Under the pieces are notes generated by a model. The model was not told the DNA's origin, ran no database searches, and saw nothing but the letters and a program-made list of their open reading frames with translations. Source: Nitrospiraceae bacterium (GTDB lineage: Bacteria > Nitrospirota > Thermodesulfovibrionia > Thermodesulfovibrionales > UBA9159). Taken from it: DNA of 5,963 nucleotides. Both the position numbers and the translations under genes were made by a program. The DNA lies in the NCBI GenBank assembly GCA_003453735.1, contig DMNE01000210.1:1-5963 (forward strand), read 5' to 3'. Below, in pieces: positions 5,061-5,963 of the stretch (position 1 is the stretch's first letter; each line of letters starts with the position of its first letter).

Positions 5061-5066
5061 ACTGAT

Positions 5067-5112
5067 GCCGACTCGATCTGCATATCCGCAAAATCGAGAT
5101 GATTTACTCGGC
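5067..5112. repeat. Two-part hairpin after an R2 copy
   Basis: GCCGA (5067-5071) pairs with TCGGC (5108-5112), and the adjoining CTCGAT (5072-5077) pairs with ATCGAG (5093-5098), leaving a one-sided 9-base bulge. There is no T-run. The design recalls the CTCG hairpin after the R2 copy at 141-156. Confidence 0.4.
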
Positions 5113-5310
5113 GTGATGTACTCCCTTTATGTTGAGTTCCCCGTTATATGAAGTATTCTCGTTAAGCCCTTCTTAAATAGGTATCCTGCAGATTTTACCT
5201 TCACATAATGGGCGCGTTTTAACCTTCCTCTTCTCCTGCCTCTATTTTTCTGACATTTTTCTTGAACTGTCTTATCTTTTTACAATGGTTATGTTGAAGG
5301 TGTTTGAAGT

Positions 5311-5316
5311 AGGAGG
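5311..5316 (+). promoter_or_regulatory. Ribosome binding site AGGAGG deciding a TTG start
   Basis: A perfect Shine-Dalgarno lies six bases before TTG 5323. No in-frame ATG fits this spacing, so it fixes the unusual TTG start of the zinc-finger protein. Confidence 0.75.
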
Positions 5317-5322
5317 TAACCA

Positions 5323-5709
5323 TTGGCAAAGCGATGTAAGTATTGCGGGCAGTTTTTTGTCCCTGACAGGCGTACAGGGAACCATCAGAAGGCATGTAGC
5401 AAGGCTGAATGTAAAAAGAAACGAAAAAGAGAAGCTCAGCTGGAGTGGGTTTCAACGAATCCCGAACATATGAAGAATCTTTATGAAGATTATGTAAGGC
5501 CTTGGCGAGAAAAGAAAAAAGCTCAGGCGTTGGCTGAGAACAAAACTCTAAGAGACAGGAAGGCGCAAATGATAAAAGACGAGAGGCCCTATTCAAAGCC
5601 TTTAGCTACGCTGGTTTTACTGATACCGGATGATACAAAAAGCTTGATAAAAGACGAGATAAGGCTGCGGAGGGTTGATAATACTACGTTTGCGGCATAT
5701 GGATCATGA
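5323..5709 (+). CDS. C4 zinc-finger protein upstream of a tyrosine recombinase
   Basis: This 128-residue basic protein starts at TTG with the N-terminus MAKRCKYCGQFFVPDRRTG. Cysteines C5-x2-C8 and C25-x4-C30 look like a treble-clef or zinc-ribbon style four-cysteine metal site. A very basic Lys/Arg stretch (31-37) follows, then a helical, charged middle (about 48-88) with PEHMKNLYEDYVRPWREKK. The C-terminal part carries two copies of an IKDE motif (84-87 and 109-112) and ends FAAYGS. DNA or RNA binding is likely from the zinc site and charge, but this is inference. The recombinase start is 132 bases downstream on the same strand, both with strong ribosome sites, suggesting one unit. Homologous small zinc-finger ORFs beside recombinases are, from memory, common in Desulfobacterota genomes; I give no symbol. 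The 125-residue minus-strand frame opposite it (5596-5219) is a shadow. Confidence 0.8.
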   Translation: MAKRCKYCGQFFVPDRRTGNHQKACSKAECKKKRKREAQLEWVSTNPEHMKNLYEDYVRPWREKKKAQALAENKTLRDRKAQMIKDERPYSKPLATLVLLIPDDTKSLIKDEIRLRRVDNTTFAAYGS

Positions 5710-5721
5710 TAAAAGATGAGA
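5569..5721 (+). repeat. Three copies of a 16-base direct repeat at the zinc-finger gene end
   Basis: The unit [AT]TGATAAAAGA[CT]GAGA occurs at 5569-5584, 5644-5659 and 5706-5721. The first two are in frame and give the repeated IKDE motif. The third is out of frame and its ATG overlaps the gene's TGA (5706-5709, ATGA); it would encode only MIKDEMD before a stop at 5727-5729. Confidence 0.6.
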
Positions 5722-5830
5722 TGGACTAATAAGCTCATATAGATTAAATTGCCTTATTGAAAGAATGCGACAATAGAATGGGTTCAGCATTTTGCATGTA
5801 GATCCCGTCGAGGTTGCCGCTTCCACAATG

Positions 5831-5836
5831 AGGAGG
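5831..5836 (+). promoter_or_regulatory. Ribosome binding site AGGAGG for the recombinase
   Basis: AGGAGG lies five bases before ATG 5842, which supports that start over the second ATG at 5848. Confidence 0.75.
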
Positions 5837-5841
5837 TGCTC

Positions 5842-5963
5842 ATGTCTATGTCTCAAAAGCAAAAGGAATGGACGTGCGATGGAACTGGTAGATCCAAGCT
5901 GCTCAGTGAATATCTTGATTTTTTGCGCAGCCATCGAGGCCTTAGCGAAGACACTAGCAGTAT
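5842..5963 (+). CDS. Tyrosine recombinase / site-specific integrase, N-terminal fragment
   Basis: Only the first 40 residues are in the window, and the frame is open at the right edge. After a polar start (MSMSQKQKEW) comes LLSEYLDFLRSHRGLSEDTSS (about 20-40). This matches the N-terminal SAM-like core-binding domain of phage-type integrases, where a helix ending in a 'G-L-S-x-x-T' turn is common. The catalytic R-H-R-Y residues lie beyond the window, so subclass (XerC-like, transposon or integron integrase) cannot be told. It follows the C4 zinc-finger gene on the same strand and probably belongs to the same mobile element. Confidence 0.65.
   Translation, partial: MSMSQKQKEWTCDGTGRSKLLSEYLDFLRSHRGLSEDTSS

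Larger units (their letters stand above)
4495..5322. other. Long repeat-rich non-coding region
   Basis: No frame here looks like a gene. It contains overlapping hairpins (4544-4605), a bulged hairpin (4737-4797), another at 5067-5112, three R1 copies (4765-4786, 4891-4912, 4924-4958), two R2 copies (4814-4826, 5045-5060), the 11-bp direct repeat TTCTTGTTATC (4545-4555, 4655-4665), and four GCTAAC/GTTAGC hexamers. From about 5115 to 5300 it becomes T- and C-rich with no clear repeat. A weak promoter CTGACA (5250-5255), 17 bases, TATCTT (5273-5278) could serve the zinc-finger gene. Confidence 0.55.

Noticed and set aside
4880..5083. 67-residue minus-strand frame
   Set aside because: It covers R1 and R2 repeats, has no ribosome site or recognisable domain, and is likely chance.
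5257..5286. Promoter TTGAAC with TACAAT ahead of the zinc-finger gene
   Set aside because: The spacer is only 13 bases, too short for a sigma70-type promoter.
4495..5322. CRISPR array in the repeat-rich region
   Set aside because: The repeats are short, diverged, unevenly spaced and partly inverted; there is no regular repeat-spacer pattern and no cas gene.
5219..5596. 125-residue minus-strand frame opposite the zinc-finger gene
   Set aside because: It overlaps the well-supported plus-strand gene with its perfect ribosome site, and its own start lacks one; no domain is recognisable.
5704..5934. 76-residue minus-strand frame at the right edge
   Set aside because: It overlaps the recombinase start and the intergenic ribosome site, and shows no protein-like pattern.

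Overview
The window looks like an accessory or intergenic-rich stretch of a Gram-negative anaerobe. The best guess is a Desulfobacterota/Deltaproteobacteria-type genome. That guess rests on gene types, not on any marker gene: an HPK4-type hybrid histidine kinase with three PAS domains, a CGGC-domain protein, a small cupin, and a C4 zinc-finger ORF ahead of a tyrosine recombinase. No rRNA, tRNA or CRISPR array was seen.

Layout. 1-458 is non-coding, holding short repeats, hairpins and a plausible sigma70-type promoter. 459-2723 (+) is a cytoplasmic hybrid sensor kinase (PAS-PAS-PAS-HisKA-HATPase-REC) with all key residues and no adjacent partner. 2724-3187 is non-coding with palindromes and repeats. 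3188-3640 (+) is an open frame for a small membrane-anchored protein, interrupted by an in-frame TAA at 3329-3331. Facing it on the minus strand are a CGGC-domain protein (4494-4051) followed by a small cupin (3917-3612). 4495-5322 is a long gene-poor stretch full of short inverted and direct repeats. 5323-5709 (+) is a C4 zinc-finger protein starting at TTG. A tyrosine recombinase begins at 5842 and runs off the window.

How it fits together. The kinase appears self-contained, passing phosphate from His400 to its own receiver Asp686, and its sensing role is unknown. The CGGC and cupin genes may be cotranscribed and could bind metals. The CGGC gene is bounded by a perfect inverted pair (TTGTTAGCC / GGCTAACAA). 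Both minus-strand genes have stop codons inside attC R''-like boxes, which resembles degenerate integron gene cassettes; no integron integrase is visible to prove it. The zinc-finger ORF and recombinase look like the left part of a mobile element. Two short repeat families (here called R1 and R2) recur in the non-coding regions and are the least explained part of the window.
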